64,000 nucleotides of DNA from Hypericum androsaemum. Its lineage: Eukaryota > Streptophyta > Magnoliopsida > Malpighiales > Hypericaceae. The position numbers were made by a program, and so were the translations under genes. This document shows positions 23,038 through 36,039 of the stretch, piece by piece. The DNA is taken from positions 13,406,689-13,470,688 of the forward strand of contig OZ023180.1 in NCBI GenBank assembly GCA_963995505.1, read 5' to 3'. A model generated the notes under the pieces. The model had not been told where the DNA came from, ran no database searches, and saw only the letters and a program-made list of their open reading frames with translations. Every line of letters starts with the position of its first letter. The stretch's first letter is position 1.

Positions 23038-23160
23038 GAGCTGGAAGGTGCATCGAAACATGGACTTGCGTTGGCACCAAGCAAACAAGTGGGCATTACT
23101 TAATCATCAGGCAGTGCATAAATACACATGCATCCAGTAGAGGCTCAAGGGCAAATAAAC
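23038..23160 (+). promoter_or_regulatory. Proximal promoter of copy B (B/E type)
   Basis: Contains AAGGTGCATCGAAACATGGAC and a TATA-like GCATAAATACACATGCATCC at 23116-23135, 25-45 bp before the ATG. The same block occurs twice, at about 52635-52740 and 53130-53235, upstream of copy E. Confidence 0.6.
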
Positions 23161-25897
23161 ATGGGATCAATAGATCAGAAATCAGAAATAGAGAGTAAGA
23201 TGACCTCATTGGATGGAGAGGCATCGCTAAGAGGCCAAGAAGTAATTTGGCAATTCCTGTCTGGATTCGTAGATTCCATGGCATTGAACTGAACTGTGGA
23301 GCTTGGAATAGCCGACATCGTAAACTCTCATGGCGCTCCTATTACAATCTCCCAAATTGCTTCAGGTCTGTACCATCTTCTTCTCCCTTCTTTTATCCAT
23401 CTATGTACAGTGAGTTCACTAATGGGATTAGCTTTCCCACCTCTATTTTCTTGGTCAGTTTTTCTGGGTTTTTGCCTAATAGGATGTTGCTGTTGAAAAG
23501 TTTTACCAAAATGGGTTCCAAATTAAAAATTTTCGGATCTGGTGTCCACATTTACCAAGATTGACCACAATACAACTATTTTTGTCGTAATAACCACAAC
23601 ATGACTTTATTTTTGTGTAGTAACCACAATACGATTTTTTTACCACATAGGATGTCATATTATGGTAAAAAAGAAAATAAATAACGTTCAGCCTAGCTGG
23701 TTAGAGATGCTACCTCTTATCCCATAGAGCATGGGTTCAAATCATTTCCTTGACAAATCTAGATAGCCAAGTTTGTCTAAAGTACAGTATATGAAAGGAA
23801 GGGTGTTGGTTCAATTCTTGAACTTTTGCTAATTTTTTTTTGGTAATTTCATTTAACAAAGTAATCACTAATTCACCTTAATTATAATAGATAAAAAAAG
23901 TCCAATTAGAAAACCATAAAATAATTGGGTTGCCATTGTAATGGATTTTATTCGAGGGGACCCGTTAAAACTAGTCAATCTCATGCCTATTGTTAGAGCA
24001 ATTAGTAAAGTGTGAACTATTTTATAAATGTCAAAAATCCACATGCTCATCATATTATTCTAAAACTTTGGATTGTGTACTAATATTATAACAATATTTT
24101 ACTCTACTAATCTCAAAATCACAATGTCGAAAAAATTTATACTCGTCAAAGAAAAATATCTCTCGAAACTGCTATTAAACAGAGAGTTAGTAATTGGTCA
24201 AATATTTTATTTGATTTTTTTTTGCTCTCACATTCTTTTAATTAAGGTGATTGAAATTTTTTTATCCATGATAATTAGGGTGGATTATTGATTATTATTT
24301 TTTAAAACAAAATTACAAAAAGTATTATCAAGAACAAGAATAGAAGCTATGCCATTCTTTTCATAAAGTCCGCCCTACACCAACTTGACTATTTAGATTT
24401 CTTTGTCAAATAATTATAATTTAATTAATTTTATATAATGTTTCTACCGGGTAGTAAAACAAAATGACAATTAATATTGGCAAAGAAAGGATTCAAACCC
24501 ATGCTCTACGGGATAAGATGTAGATAAGATGTAGCGTCCCTGACCAGCTAAGGTGAACGTGTTTATTGTCTTATTTACCGCAATATGTCATCTTATGTCA
24601 TATTTTTCCAAAATATGGCTTTTTTCATTTTTTGGGTAAGACAAAAAAAATTGTATAGTGGTTGCTAGGACAAAAAAAGTCGTATTGTAGTTATTACGAT
24701 ATAAAAAATTGTATTGTGGTCACCCCTGACAAACGTGGACACCACATCTGGAAAATTTTAATTTGGAACCCCATTGTAGTTATTACGACATAAAAAGTCG
24801 TATTGAATCAAAAACCTTTGCCATGGGTGCATAAAAATTAGACTAGCTAAGCAATTTATTAAGTGCTGGTAATTAATTTGTGTGTGAGCTTTTCTAGCTT
24901 CCGTAAATTTCAGGCATGAACTCACCAAGCCCTGACATGGCTTACCTCGCCCGGATCATGAGATGCCTATCCCAGAAACACATCTTCACCGCCCACAGCC
25001 AACCGGACGGGGAGGGGGAACCTCTCTACGGGCTAAACCAGAACTCACAATGGCTAATAAGCGACTCGGAGCAGAGTCTCAAAGCTATGGTGATATTGCG
25101 GACCATCCCTGGCTACAAGCTCCATGGCAGTACCTCGGCCAATGCGTTAGGGAAGGAGGAATACCTTTTGAGAAGGCTCACGGGGTAGAGGTCTGGGACT
25201 TCGCCTCCGCGAACCCGAAGTTCAATAGGCTCTTCGATGAGGGGATGGCCTGCACGGCCAAGATCATCATGACGGCCTTCTTTGAAGGGTACAAAGATGG
25301 CTTCGATGGTGTCGGGTCAGTGGTTGACGTGGGTGGCGGCATCGGAGGCCACTTGGCAGAAATTGTGAAGGTCCATCATCACATCAAAGGAATCAACTTT
25401 GATCTTCCTCATGCGGTGGCTACTGCACCTGCTTACGACGGAGTGTCACATGTTGGAGGAAACATGTTCGAAGCGGTAGCTAGTGCCGATGCAGTTTTTA
25501 TGAAAGTACGTGCTAAATTCTTCAGTTAACTAGCTATTTTCAAGTATATATTGTTGTCACATTATCTCTTCTCATTTTTCATTATTATTTCCAGCGGATA
25601 TTGCTCGACTGGGGAGATGACGACTGTATCAAGATACTGCATAATTGTCGTAAAGCAATAAGAGATGGGAGGAGAGGAAAACTAGAGTTGGTGGAAATTG
25701 TCCTTCAACTGGACGAAACCAACTGTTTCGGAGATATTGGATTTGTCTCTGACCTCGTAATGCTTGCACACACGACTGGTAGGAAAGAGAGGAGCGAGCT
25801 TGAATGGAAGAAGTTGTCAAGTGCAGGCGGCTTCTCTCGCTACAATATCATCAAAATCGCTGCTCTGCCTTCCATTATTGAGGCTTTCCCAGAATGA
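23161..25897 (+). pseudogene. O-methyltransferase copy B, nonsense, frameshift and lost catalytic His
   Basis: Three exons: 23161-23365, 24914-25505 and 25595-25897. Lesions are visible by comparison with C, E and F. (1) Codon 44 is TGA (23290-23292), where the others read KC. (2) One A is missing at about 25102 (GCGGACCATC versus GCGGAACCATC in E), shifting exon 2. (3) Exon 3 starts RILLDWGDDD, so the catalytic His of HDWGD is Leu. The SAM motif VDVGGGIGGHLAEIV and the ending IIEAFPE are preserved. Intron 1 is 1.55 kb, against 74 bp in C, because of a foldback insertion. Splice sites are intact except that the exon 2 donor context is ATGAAA|GT. It is clearly non-functional as a methyltransferase. 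Confidence 0.92.
23511..24774. mobile_element. Foldback element in intron 1 of copy B
   Basis: Long inverted arms: the left arm starts ATGGGTTCCAAATTAAAAAT and contains GATCTGGTGTCCAC; the right arm contains GTGGACACCACATCTGG and ends ATTTGGAACCCCAT. Arms of about 250-300 bp flank some 700 bp of AT-rich DNA. Both arms contain a tRNA-like stretch (TAGCTGGTTAGAGATGC... GGGTTCAAATC at 23697-23745; inverse at about 24490-24560). No transposase is seen. Intron 1 of sister copy E has different DNA here, so the insertion followed the B/E split. No target duplication was resolved. Confidence 0.75.
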
Positions 25898-25929
25898 CAA
25901 CACTCAATAGCCGACTACGTGAGCTGCCT

Positions 25930-26625
25930 GCGACTTCTCAATAATATTGTGACCAATAATGACTTCTAAATCGCTGCTCTGCCTTCCTTTTATCTCTTCT
26001 CCTTCTCTTCCTTCTCCTCTTCTTCCTATGCTTTCTTCTCCTCTTATTGTTTTCCCTCTTCCTTTTTTCCTCTTCTAATTTGGTGGGCTTCGTCCTAGAG
26101 TAGCTCTCAAATTCACAATACAGTGGCAACTAGGAAGCAAACGTTCATTAAACTGTGGCAACTTCTTTCCGCAAGCACAAGTGACTTAAAATCCACGATC
26201 ACTAGCTACTCGCCTATTTTTGGTTGCCTCCACCGGGTCAACAATGGGAGCCAGAACCTCTGAACCCATGTCATTTTAGAGCAAAATTTACCGAAAAAGA
26301 TCTAACATTAAAAAGAAAACCCAGCAAATTCATCATCCCAAATCAATTCTCAGAGCAACCACAATTCACAACCTCAAGACCATACCCTTAGTAAAAACAA
26401 CAATCACAAGAAACAAGATGAAAACCAATTTGATCAGTAACAACTAAAACAACCCTAACCCCGAACCCAAAACAGCCTAAAATCAAAACTTTACGGAAAC
26501 GACGACCAAGAGAGTTTGAGAAGACGAGGAATTGGAATGGAAGATGGGGAGAAGGAGTGAATTGCTCCTCGAATGATCCATGGAGGAGAGGAGACAGCGG
26601 CTTGATGAGCGTAAAAAACACTCAT
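25930..26625. repeat. Copy 1 of a dispersed unit following B/E-type genes
   Basis: The CT-rich stretch 25980-26080, then GTAGCTCTCAAATTCACAA, and 26395-26600 (AACAATCACAAGAAACAA..., CTTTACGGAAACGACGACC..., GATCCATGGAGGAG) all recur in the same order and orientation at 58230-58985, downstream of copy E. It is either one transposon family or part of the duplicated gene block. No protein recognised. Confidence 0.75.
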
Positions 26626-26639
26626 TCGACAAAGTATTT

Positions 26640-27960
26640 TAGGGGTCTTTTTAGTGTTTAATATTCTCGATTCTTACATCTTTTTAGCCATTTTCAGATC
26701 CATTGCCTCAAATGGCTTAACTTCAAATGTGAGGTGTGTAAGGTTCCATTTAGGAACCATTTTGCCTAGGTCCCCTTCCACATTGAGGACAATGTGTCTT
26801 TCAAGTGTGGGGTGGGGTTTCAAGTCGGAACCATTTTTTATTAGGTTTAGTTTGTTGTCATGTATAAACAAATTTTGGCATGATTATTCATTTTTGGACC
26901 TCCGTTCTAAAATTTTAAATTCTCACCTAGAGCAAGCCAAACACTTGGGAGGAATCGAGCCCGGGTACTAAGCATGGAACGTGTAAAACCATTACTCTTC
27001 GTTGTTTAGCCTAGTATTCTCGCTAGGTAGATTTTGTTAGAGGATTGATGAGTGAACTTGTGATATATTTGAGGCAAAGGAGGAGACACCCATCTCTATA
27101 TTATTCACAAGGTGCTCGCATGTACCAAGTTATCGGGGTGTCCTACCTATACTTGGTACCATCTCGATTTTGTGGAAATTGTAGGATGACGGGGGTCATT
27201 TTTGAGCAAGTTGACCCTAGTACTTTAGAGCCAAATTCCCTATATTCTCCATTGTTTGAACCCACTTAAGCATAAGCCACGCATTGATAAATTCACTTAA
27301 ACATAAGCCACGCATTGATAAATTTGAGCCATTGTAAACTAATATCTATAATTCTTATCCACCTTTGATCACTTGATCCGAGGATGCACTAGGGTTAAAT
27401 CTTTTGGGGGAAGATTGTAAGGGTTTTCATGGTAGAATAGGTTCATTTTTTAGGGAATAAACATTTGGGGATGAAGGGTATAAAAGGCCAACAAGAAATC
27501 CAAACTTTGCCTAGCAAATTGTGTTGCCAAAATGAATAAAAGGAAGGAATGAAAAGAAAGAGAAAAACAAAAGGAAAAAAATAGAAAAGAAAATAACACA
27601 AAATTGAAGAATAAAAGAAAAAGTCTCTAAAAAAGGAAGTTGTGAAGTGGTTGTAATAAGGCAACTAACATAAAAGTCAAGGTTTGTGATTCATAGTTTT
27701 AGGATTGGGTTTAATGTTAGGAATGTGTGAATTGTAGATATAGGGTGAGAGTTTAAAAAGACAAGAGTTAGTGTACTATTATAGCTAGCTCCTCGAATTT
27801 GGGTGGTTTAGCTACCTCCCATATGTTTGTCCTCGCCCTAACCTTAGCCCCATTATAACACAATGATAAAGTTCCCTTGATCATAGGCCCCACATGACTC
27901 AAGGCACCATAGAGTAGAAAGTAGCATAATTTTAAAACACAAATTTTGGTCCGTCCTCCG
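26640..27960 (+). mobile_element. Degraded non-coding Gypsy-like (Athila/Tat-type) retroelement remnant
   Basis: Contains the phrase CATTGAGGACAATGTGTCTTTCAAGTGTGGGG (26789-26820), characteristic of the non-coding interval upstream of the 3' LTR in plant Athila/Tat-type Gypsy elements. A purine-rich stretch (27530-27640, GAAAAGAAAGAGAAAAAC type) follows. No gag, pol or envelope-like frame is readable. The boundaries are approximate. Confidence 0.6.
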
Positions 27961-27981
27961 GATCAAATGTTCCGACTGGTA

Positions 27982-27999
27982 TTATATATATATATATAT
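27982..27999. repeat. (TA)n microsatellite
   Basis: Eight to nine TA units in a short run, useful only as a marker. Confidence 0.85.
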
Positions 28000-28146
28000 G
28001 GATGCTTCTAAAGTCACCGTACCCCTAAAAAAAATCTCTTTCTTAATCCACCCTTTTCTTCCACCTCTATCATTTCTTAGTCTACCCACTCCTCCATCTT
28101 CACCCCTCCTCCTCCACCCACCCTCTTCCTTCATGGTGGGGCTACT

Positions 28147-31100
28147 TTGATGATTGAGGATTGCCAATTACTTGCTTTATGTGTTTCTATTTTTCTTGTC
28201 ATGTGTTTTTGGTGCCTATGCTTTAATTTTTTCTTGAGGAAAGGTCTTTTAGGGATCTTTTTTTTTGTTTTAGTGTGTAATGCTCTCATGTTTTGCCTCT
28301 TTTTTGTCATTTTTAGGTCTGTTGCCTCGAATGGCTTAACTTGCTGTATTTTATGTCTTTTGGGGGAATTCAGAAAGAAATGAGGATGTTTGGATGTGAA
28401 AGATGAGAAGAGACGAGAGGAGAAGAAAAGTGGAGCATCCCATTTTGCCATACAACAAAACTCAATGCCAGGCGACATTCATCCAGGGGTGTAGAAGACC
28501 CAGAGTCTGAACTACTGCTTAAGTGCCTCAAATAGTACCGCCCGGTACTCTCCAAGGAAAGGGATACAATTACAGGCGGTAATCCCAGTGCCGAGTGGCA
28601 CATACCCGATGGCAAGAAAGAGCCCATTGCCTGATCTGTCGCCAAGAGCCTATAAATAGTACCACCCAGAACTCGATGAAGAGAAGGGATGTTCGAATAC
28701 AGTTCCTGTCGGGCGACAGTCTAACTCCCGAACGGAACTCTACTGCCACTCGACAAGCGACTCTGTCAAGCGGCACCTAGTCAAAGAAGAGCAAAGTTGA
28801 AGTTTGCTCACCATCTGGCAATTCTAGTGTTGTACGTCACTATTGCAATTTTAAGGCACTTTTGAGGGTTTTAAGGGATGGACTACATATAGCCCCTTAC
28901 CATTTATCATAGAGAAGCTTTTGGCATATGGATTCTCCTGAGCAAAACTCTACTACCGCTCGATAATCGACTCTGTCAAGCGGCACCTAGTCAAAGAAGA
29001 GAAAAGTTAAAGTTCGCTCACCGTCCGACAATTCTAGTGTCATACGTCACTATCGCAATTTTAGGGCACTTTTGAGGATTTTAAGGGATGTACTACATAT
29101 AGCCCCTCACCCTTTATCCTAGAGAAGCTTTTGACATATGGATTCTCAAAACACTAATTTAGAGAGAGGATTTTAGGGAAGGGGCTCTCCATCTTGAGAG
29201 GGAGCTAGGAGCTAGGATGAGGATGGATCATGGAGGCTACACACATTAATCCACCACTATGTATATCTCTTTATTTTAGTTCTTGTGACATGGCTTTTCT
29301 TTCATTTCCATTTATGTTAGTATTTATGAGCTGCGAGTAGTTCTCTTTAAGTTAGGTGCCCTATGCGCACCTGATCGACTTAGTTTTGAATGGGCTTTCA
29401 CGATTAGAGTGCAAATTAGTTGGGGGTGCTTAATGTTTTTGGCTAAATGGATTTAGGATTTAGGGTTATTGGTTTAGTCTTGACCTAAGTACTTTCTAAA
29501 TGATCTAGTGGGACCTGAACTTAATACTTTGATGATTGAGGATTGACAATTACTTGCTTTATGTGTTTCTATTTTTCTTGTCATTTGTTTTAGGTGCCTC
29601 TGCTTTAGTTTTTGCTAAAGGACAAGGTCTTTTAGGGATCTTTTTTGTTTATTTTAGTGTGTAATACTTTCAAGCCTTGCATCTTTTTAGCCATTTTTAG
29701 GTTTGTTGTCTCAATTGGCTTAACTTATTGTATTTTATGTCTTTTAGGGGAATTCAAAAAGAAATGAGGACATTCAGATGTGTAAGATGAGAAGAGACGA
29801 GAGGAGAAGAAAAGTGGAGCAGCCCGTTATGTTGTACAATGAAACTCAGTGTCGGGCGACATTTATCTAGGATGTAGAAGACCCAGAGTTTGAATTGCCG
29901 CCCAAGTTCCTCAAAAAGTACCACCTGATACTTACTAAGGAAAGGGATACAATTATGGGTGGCAATCTTAGTGCTGAATGGCACTTGCTCGATGGCAAAA
30001 ATGAGCCTACCGCCTAAGCTGCCGCCAAGACCCTGTAAATAGTATTGCCCTAAACTCGATAAAGAGAAAGGGTGCTCGAATGCAGTTCCGATCAGGCGAC
30101 AGTCTGACTCCCAGACGGAACTCTCTTGTCGCTTGACAGGCGACTTTGTCGAGCGACACCTAGTCAAAGAAGAACAAAGTTAAAGTTTGCCTACTGCCCG
30201 TCAATTCTAGTGTCGAACATCACTATCGTGATTTTATGCCTGAAAATATAATCTGAACTTAGAGATCTTTTGGTCTTTTTAGGGCACTTTTGAAGGTTTT
30301 AAGGGATGGACTACATATAGCACCCTTTATCCTAGAGAAGCTTTTGACATTTGGATTCTCAAAACACTAATTTAGAGAGAGGATTTTGGGGAAGGGGCTC
30401 TCCATCTTCAGAGGGAGCTAGGAGCTAGGATGAGGATGGATCATGTTGGCTACACACATTGAGCGACCCCTATCTATATCTCTTTATTTTACTTCTTGTG
30501 AGATATTTTCCTTTCATTTTTATTTATGCTAGTATTAATGAGTTGCGAGTAGTTCTCTTTAAGTTGGATGCCCTGTGCGAATCTGATCAACTTAGTTTTG
30601 AATGGGCTTTCACGATTATAGCGTGAATTAGTTGGGGTGATTAATGCTTTTGGCTAAATAAATTTAGGATTATTGGTTTAATCTTGACCTAAGTACTTGC
30701 TAAATGACTGAGACTTAATGCTTTTGGCTTAATGGACTTGGGCTTTGGGGTTATTAGTTTAATCTTGACTTAAATACTTACTAAATGATCTAGTGAACCT
30801 GTTAACTGTCGAATAAGAATGGGCCCATGGAACTCACCCCACTAATTGACTAGAAATGATCTAAGGAACTTAATGGTGAAGGGTCTGAGTTAGTTATCCC
30901 AAGAGTGGAATGATAATGATCAGACTTGAGGGATTTAATGGCGGCTCATACTCTATTCAGGTGAGGCTGACAACTCACACATTTGCAAATGTACTGAAAA
31001 ATTCCATCTAGTCCTGATATGATGCTTTGGGATGCGAGGAACATGACAGTGAAACACTCATACTTTAGGCTCACTTAGGACTGCTATGAGCTACACAAAG

Positions 31101-33620
31101 CCCACGTGAAGCTAAGTTGAGAGGGTTGTGCGAGGGGTGCCTTGCCCACTTTTCTCCGTTTGCTCTATTTTATTATCTTTTGCTATTTTGCCTACTCTAG
31201 CTAGCCGAACGCTTGATGCCCCAAGACTCATTCTCTATGGGTTCGACACTCTACTTTCACTTTATTGCTCGTGCGAACCTTAAAAATCTATCGCATCGTG
31301 ACTCCGATAGGAGGCGGTCGCTTCGCTTGACTTTCTCTCTCCTTTCTAATATTACCACTATAGAATGTGCTCCATCCGAACCGAATCATCCCCAGCTCAT
31401 GAAAATATTTGCATAACCCGTTATAATTTTGATTTCCTTCTCTTTTAGAAACCTATTTCTTCGTTTTTGAATTTTTGATTATTTCTTTTCATATCTGGTT
31501 ATCTCCAAAATTGATTTGTATTAGCGTAGTTATGGATGTACACTTGCAATATAAATTAACCTAACCAAGCATCTAGATAGGAAATATAGTAGTTGGGCTG
31601 CTTTGATGGTTGAGGATTGCTAATTTCTTGCTTTAGGTGTTTCTAATTTTCATATCATGTGTTTTAGGTGCATATGCTTTAGTTTTTGCTTGAGGAAAAG
31701 ATTCAAGTGTGGGGTGTTGATGAGAATCAAATACACACATTCTCTCGAGTCTTTCATCTTTTTAGCCATTTTCAGGTCTGTTTCCTAGAATAGCTTAACT
31801 TGTTGTATTTTGTATCTTTTGGGGAAATTAGGGAAGAATGAGGACGTTTGGACGTGAAAGATGAGAAGAGACAAGAGGAGAAGAAAAGTGGAGCAGCTCC
31901 TTACGCCGTATAGCAGAACTTAGTGCTGGGGCAGAATTCATCCATGGTGTGGAAGACCCCTAGAGTCTGAACTGCCGCCCAAGTGCCTCAACTAGTACCG
32001 CCCGATACTCGCCAAGGAAAGGGAAATAATTATGGGAGGCAGTCTCAGTGCCAAGTGGCACTCGCCCGATGGTAAAAATGAGCCCACCGCCTGAGCTACC
32101 TTCAAGACCTTGCAAACAGTAACGTCTGGCACTCAACAAAGAAAATTATGCTCTAATGCAGTTCCTACCGGGCGACAGTCTAACTTCCAGGCAAAACTCT
32201 CCTGCCGCTCGACTGGCGACTCTATCAGGCGGTTCTCAGTCGAAGAATTGTGAAGTCAAAGTTCGCCCACCACCCAGCAATTCTAGTATCGTACATCACT
32301 ATTGCAATTTTATGCCTAGAAATATAACCCAAACTTAGGGTCCTTTTGGTATTTTGAGGCCACTTTTAAAGGGTTTAAGGGATGGACTATATATAGCCCC
32401 TCACCCTTTATCCTAAAGAAGCTTTTGACATTTGGATTCTCAAAATACTAATTTAGAGAGAGAATTTTGGGGAAGGGGCTCTCCATCTTAAGGGGGAGCT
32501 AGGATGAGGATGGATCACAGAGGCTACACACATTGAGCCACCCATATCTAGATCTCTTTATTTTTGTTTTTATGACATGACATGACTTTCCTTTCATTTT
32601 TATTTATGCTTGTATTTATGAGTTGCGAGTAATTCTCTTTATGTAAGGTGCCCTATACGCACCCGATCATTTTTTAATGGGATTTCATGATTAGAGCGCG
32701 AATTAGTTAGGGAGTACTTAATGCTTTTGGCAAAATGAATTTAGGATTTAGGGTTATTGGTTTAATATTGACGTAAGTACTTTCTAAATGATCTAGTGGG
32801 ACCCGAACTTAATGCTTTTGGCTTAACGGACTTCGACTTTGGGATTATTAGTTTAATTTTAACATAAGTACTGGCTAAATGATCTAGTGAACCCGTTAGC
32901 TTTCGAATAAGAATGGGCCCATGGAACTCACCCCAGTAATTGACTAGAAATGATCCAAGGAACCTAACGGTGAAGGGTCTAAGTGAGGTACCCCGAGGAT
33001 GGAATGATAACAAGCAGACTTGAGGACTTTATTAGCGGGTCGTACTCCATTCACGTGAGGCTGACAACTCACACATTTGCGAGGGTATTAGAAAATTCCA
33101 TCTAGTCTCGATATGATGCTTTGGGGGCAAGGAACATGACAGTGAAGCACTCACACTTTAGGCTCACCTAGGACCGCCATGAGCTACACAAAACCCACGA
33201 GAAGCCAAGTCGAGAGGGTTCTAGCAAGTCGAACGCTTGATGCCCCAGAACTCATTCTCTGTGAGTTCGACACTCTATTTTCACTTTATTGCTAGTGCAG
33301 ATCTCAGAAATCCGCCGCATCACAACTGCCATAGGAGGCGATCGCTTCGCTTGACTTTCTCTCTCCTTTCCAATATTGCCTTGTGAATTGACCAATATTA
33401 CAACTTTATCGTTGTAGAATGTGCTCCATCCGGACGGAATCATCCCCGGCTCATGAAAACTTTTGCATATCTTATTATGATTTTGATTTCCTTTTCTTTT
33501 AGAAACCTATTTCTTCGTTTCCGAATTTTTTATTATTTCCTTGGTTATCTCTGAAAGTGATTTTTAATAGTGTCGTTAGGGATGTACACTTGCAATATAA
33601 ACTAACCAAACCAATCTAGA
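28147..33620 (+). repeat. Three head-to-tail copies of a ~2-kb LTR-derived non-coding unit
   Basis: Units start at 28147, 29529 and 31605 with near-identical openings (GATGATTGAGGATTGACAATTACTTGC type). Units 2 and 3 are about 2.0-2.1 kb; unit 1 is about 1.4 kb and lacks the last third. Each carries GC-rich blocks with CTCGCCGAT/CTCGACAAGCGACTC-type motifs and a TATA-like GGACTATATATAGCCCC (32384-32400). Units 2 and 3 also carry CATTCTCTATGGGTTCGACACTC (31229, 33250), familiar from plant Gypsy LTRs. Unit 3 has AAGTGTGGGG|TGTTGATGAG at 31710, a polypurine-tract/LTR-start signature. Inside unit 1 a further ~210-bp tandem duplication is seen (28741 and 28951). No coding capacity. Confidence 0.75.
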
Positions 33621-33639
33621 CAAGAAATACAGTAGTTGG

Positions 33640-35760
33640 TGGATTTGTCTTTTCAACAACCAATATAATTCACGAGCAAAACCCAATATACATTTTTCAA
33701 AGTGGCAACATCTTTGATTTTATTAGTAAATTCAATAGAATCATAATCAATTACATGGAAGTGTTGAAGTGCAAAAAATATGTTATTTGCAGCTCGGGGT
33801 TGACTAGTGCGATCATAAAAGTACTTGTACTTAGACATAACCTACCTTGGCTAGGTATGTTCAAGTCGGCTTGGGTGTCCTCATCCTTGAGTCGGCTTGG
33901 GTGCCCTCAGGGTAAGGCAACCTGGCTACCATCAGCCTCACATTAGCATGGGTACCCTCAGCCTCAAATCAACTTGGGTACCATCATGGTATGGCAACCC
34001 GGGTACCACCGGGCTCAAGTCAGTTAGGGTACTCTCAGCCTCAAGTGAGGTGAAACTCTCTCAGGTCAGGTCAGACACTTATCAGGAGTAGATGGCCTTT
34101 CTGAAGTTGGGTCACTTACTTGGAGAGGCCGGATGCTCATTAGTTTGAGGGAGCTACCTCATAATACCCATGTTTAGTGAATCAATATAGCTTGGTGCTC
34201 TAGCCTCGGATTGATGTGATTCTTAAGGCTATGAAAAGGTAAGAGATATGCCTACAACTTTGTAGTTTATGATATTTGCCAATTCAATGAGAAAGAGGGT
34301 CAAAAAGCTAGTTGAAGTTAAAATTGCTCAACAGCTTCGGTCAGCAAATTTCAAGTCTGACCAGCTTCGGTCAGCAAATTTCAAGTCTGACCAGCTTCGG
34401 TCAGCAACTAAGAAGCTGACCATTAATGGTCAGTACTGGTATGGTCAGACCGATGATGGTCAAGAACATGAGTTCCCTTCTAAGGGTCAGCGATTTACTT
34501 CTTGACCGATAACGATCAATAGTAATACGATCTAACCGTCTACGATCAATTGTTGAAGCGTAAAAGTGTATCTTTAAGGTTGGGTACGAGAAGTCGCTAG
34601 AATGCCTTAGCTGTATGAAGTCGGTTACTTAATTCTGGTATGAGAAGTGTTGAGTGACTTGGGTACCTATAGTTAGTGATTTTTTATCTCGCCTTGGGGA
34701 GTCGGTGCCTATGAAGAGTTCAAGTGAAGTTGGGTCCAAGTACTGGGAGTTATCGCCTATAGAGAGTTAAAGTGAAGTTAGGTCCAAGTACTAGGAGTCA
34801 ATGCCTATGGAGAGTTAAAACGAAGTTAGGTCTAAGTACCGAGAGTCAACAAAAATTGGCCTATCTATGAAAAAGGGGCATTATTGGGTCTAAGTACCGA
34901 GAGTCGGCAACATAAAGCTAGTTCATAGAGCCCTGGGTGTCATCGATCAACAACGACGAAGCTGACTAGTAACTGTGAGCTCCTATAGTGGTCTTACTAG
35001 GTTTTGGTCAGTGAATTGGAGGAGGACAAGCTTTGGATAGCGACAAGGCGATCAGACGATGCACGATCAACGATTTTAAGTTCAGGTGTTAGGACTTAAC
35101 AATTCTAAGGTCACCTTGGTAGAGTTAGCAATTTTGGATCCCTGTTGGAGGTGAGCAGTTTAAGCAAGCCCTCGAGAGGTCGGTGGCTTTAGGCTTGGAG
35201 TGAGAGACCTAGGTGAGCTAGGATATCAAGAGACCAAGCTGAAGATAACTTCAAAGAGGCCAAGCATATCCGGACTCTCAGAAGATAAAGATGAGCATCA
35301 GTAGGAGATAAGCCTGAAGAGTTCGGATATACTCGGGTCGTTAGAGTCATACATGGCGACGAATAAGATAGGCTTCTAGAGAGAGGCATGGGTTGGATGT
35401 AGATACACTTGGATAAGGATAGGCTTGGCTAGGGATAAGCTTTGAGGTCTTCGAGTCCGACTACAACACAGTTTAGGAGGGACGCGGGGTCATTTTTCTT
35501 CTCTATATAAGCAAGGCTCGGGGCAAGGCAGAGGGACACCACAAATCACACGAACAAAACTCCTATACTCTCTTTTCCCTTACTTTCTCTCAATAAACTC
35601 CTTTTTCCCTCAACTCTATCCCTTTACTCTTTATCTCTCTTTTCCCTTACTTTTGTACTTTTTCGGGGCTCGTTGGGATCGCCCTTGGGACGACCATTCC
35701 GAACCGTCTCGGGATCGTTCATGTACGTTCTCGTCCTTTTTTCCCTTGCAACAGGAAGTT
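33640..35760 (+). repeat. Minisatellite-rich region ending in an LTR-like promoter
   Basis: Several short tandem families lie here. A TCGGCTTGGGTGCCCTCAG-type repeat is at 33860-34060. A 30-bp unit, CAGCTTCGGTCAGCAAATTT..., is repeated about 2.5 times at 34333-34412. An ~50-bp unit with TTAGGTCCAAGTACTAGGAG is at 34725-34850. At 35500-35512 a TATA box (TCTCTATATAAGC) precedes CT-rich DNA, like the U3/R boundary of an LTR. It is probably a solo or broken LTR element; no protein domain was found. Confidence 0.6.
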
Positions 35761-36039
35761 GTCATAAATTTCCAAAAATTGTATAATGTTAACTATCGAA
35801 TTATATATTATAATAAATTTACTTCTAAAAAAATGTTAACAAATCGAATATACACAGTCAACCATATATTAAGCGGATGATAAACTAACACGATGGTCAA
35901 GCATTTCTAGTTATTAGTTTTTTTGTGGGAATTTATAATTATTAGTTTGTGTTAGGTATTTGGTAAAAAGATGCTCATAATATTTGACCAAGTATCAGAC
36001 GGAATCTTAATACGTGGGGTCTGCTCCTTTTATCAAAGT

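Noticed and set aside
23694..23760. Possible functional tRNA gene
   Set aside because: Box A and B-like words are present, but I could not fold a proper acceptor stem, and the segment lies in an inverted transposon arm.
34331..34412. Regular 30-bp repeats resembling a CRISPR array
   Set aside because: Units are directly adjacent without unique spacers and lie in plant repeat DNA; this is a minisatellite.
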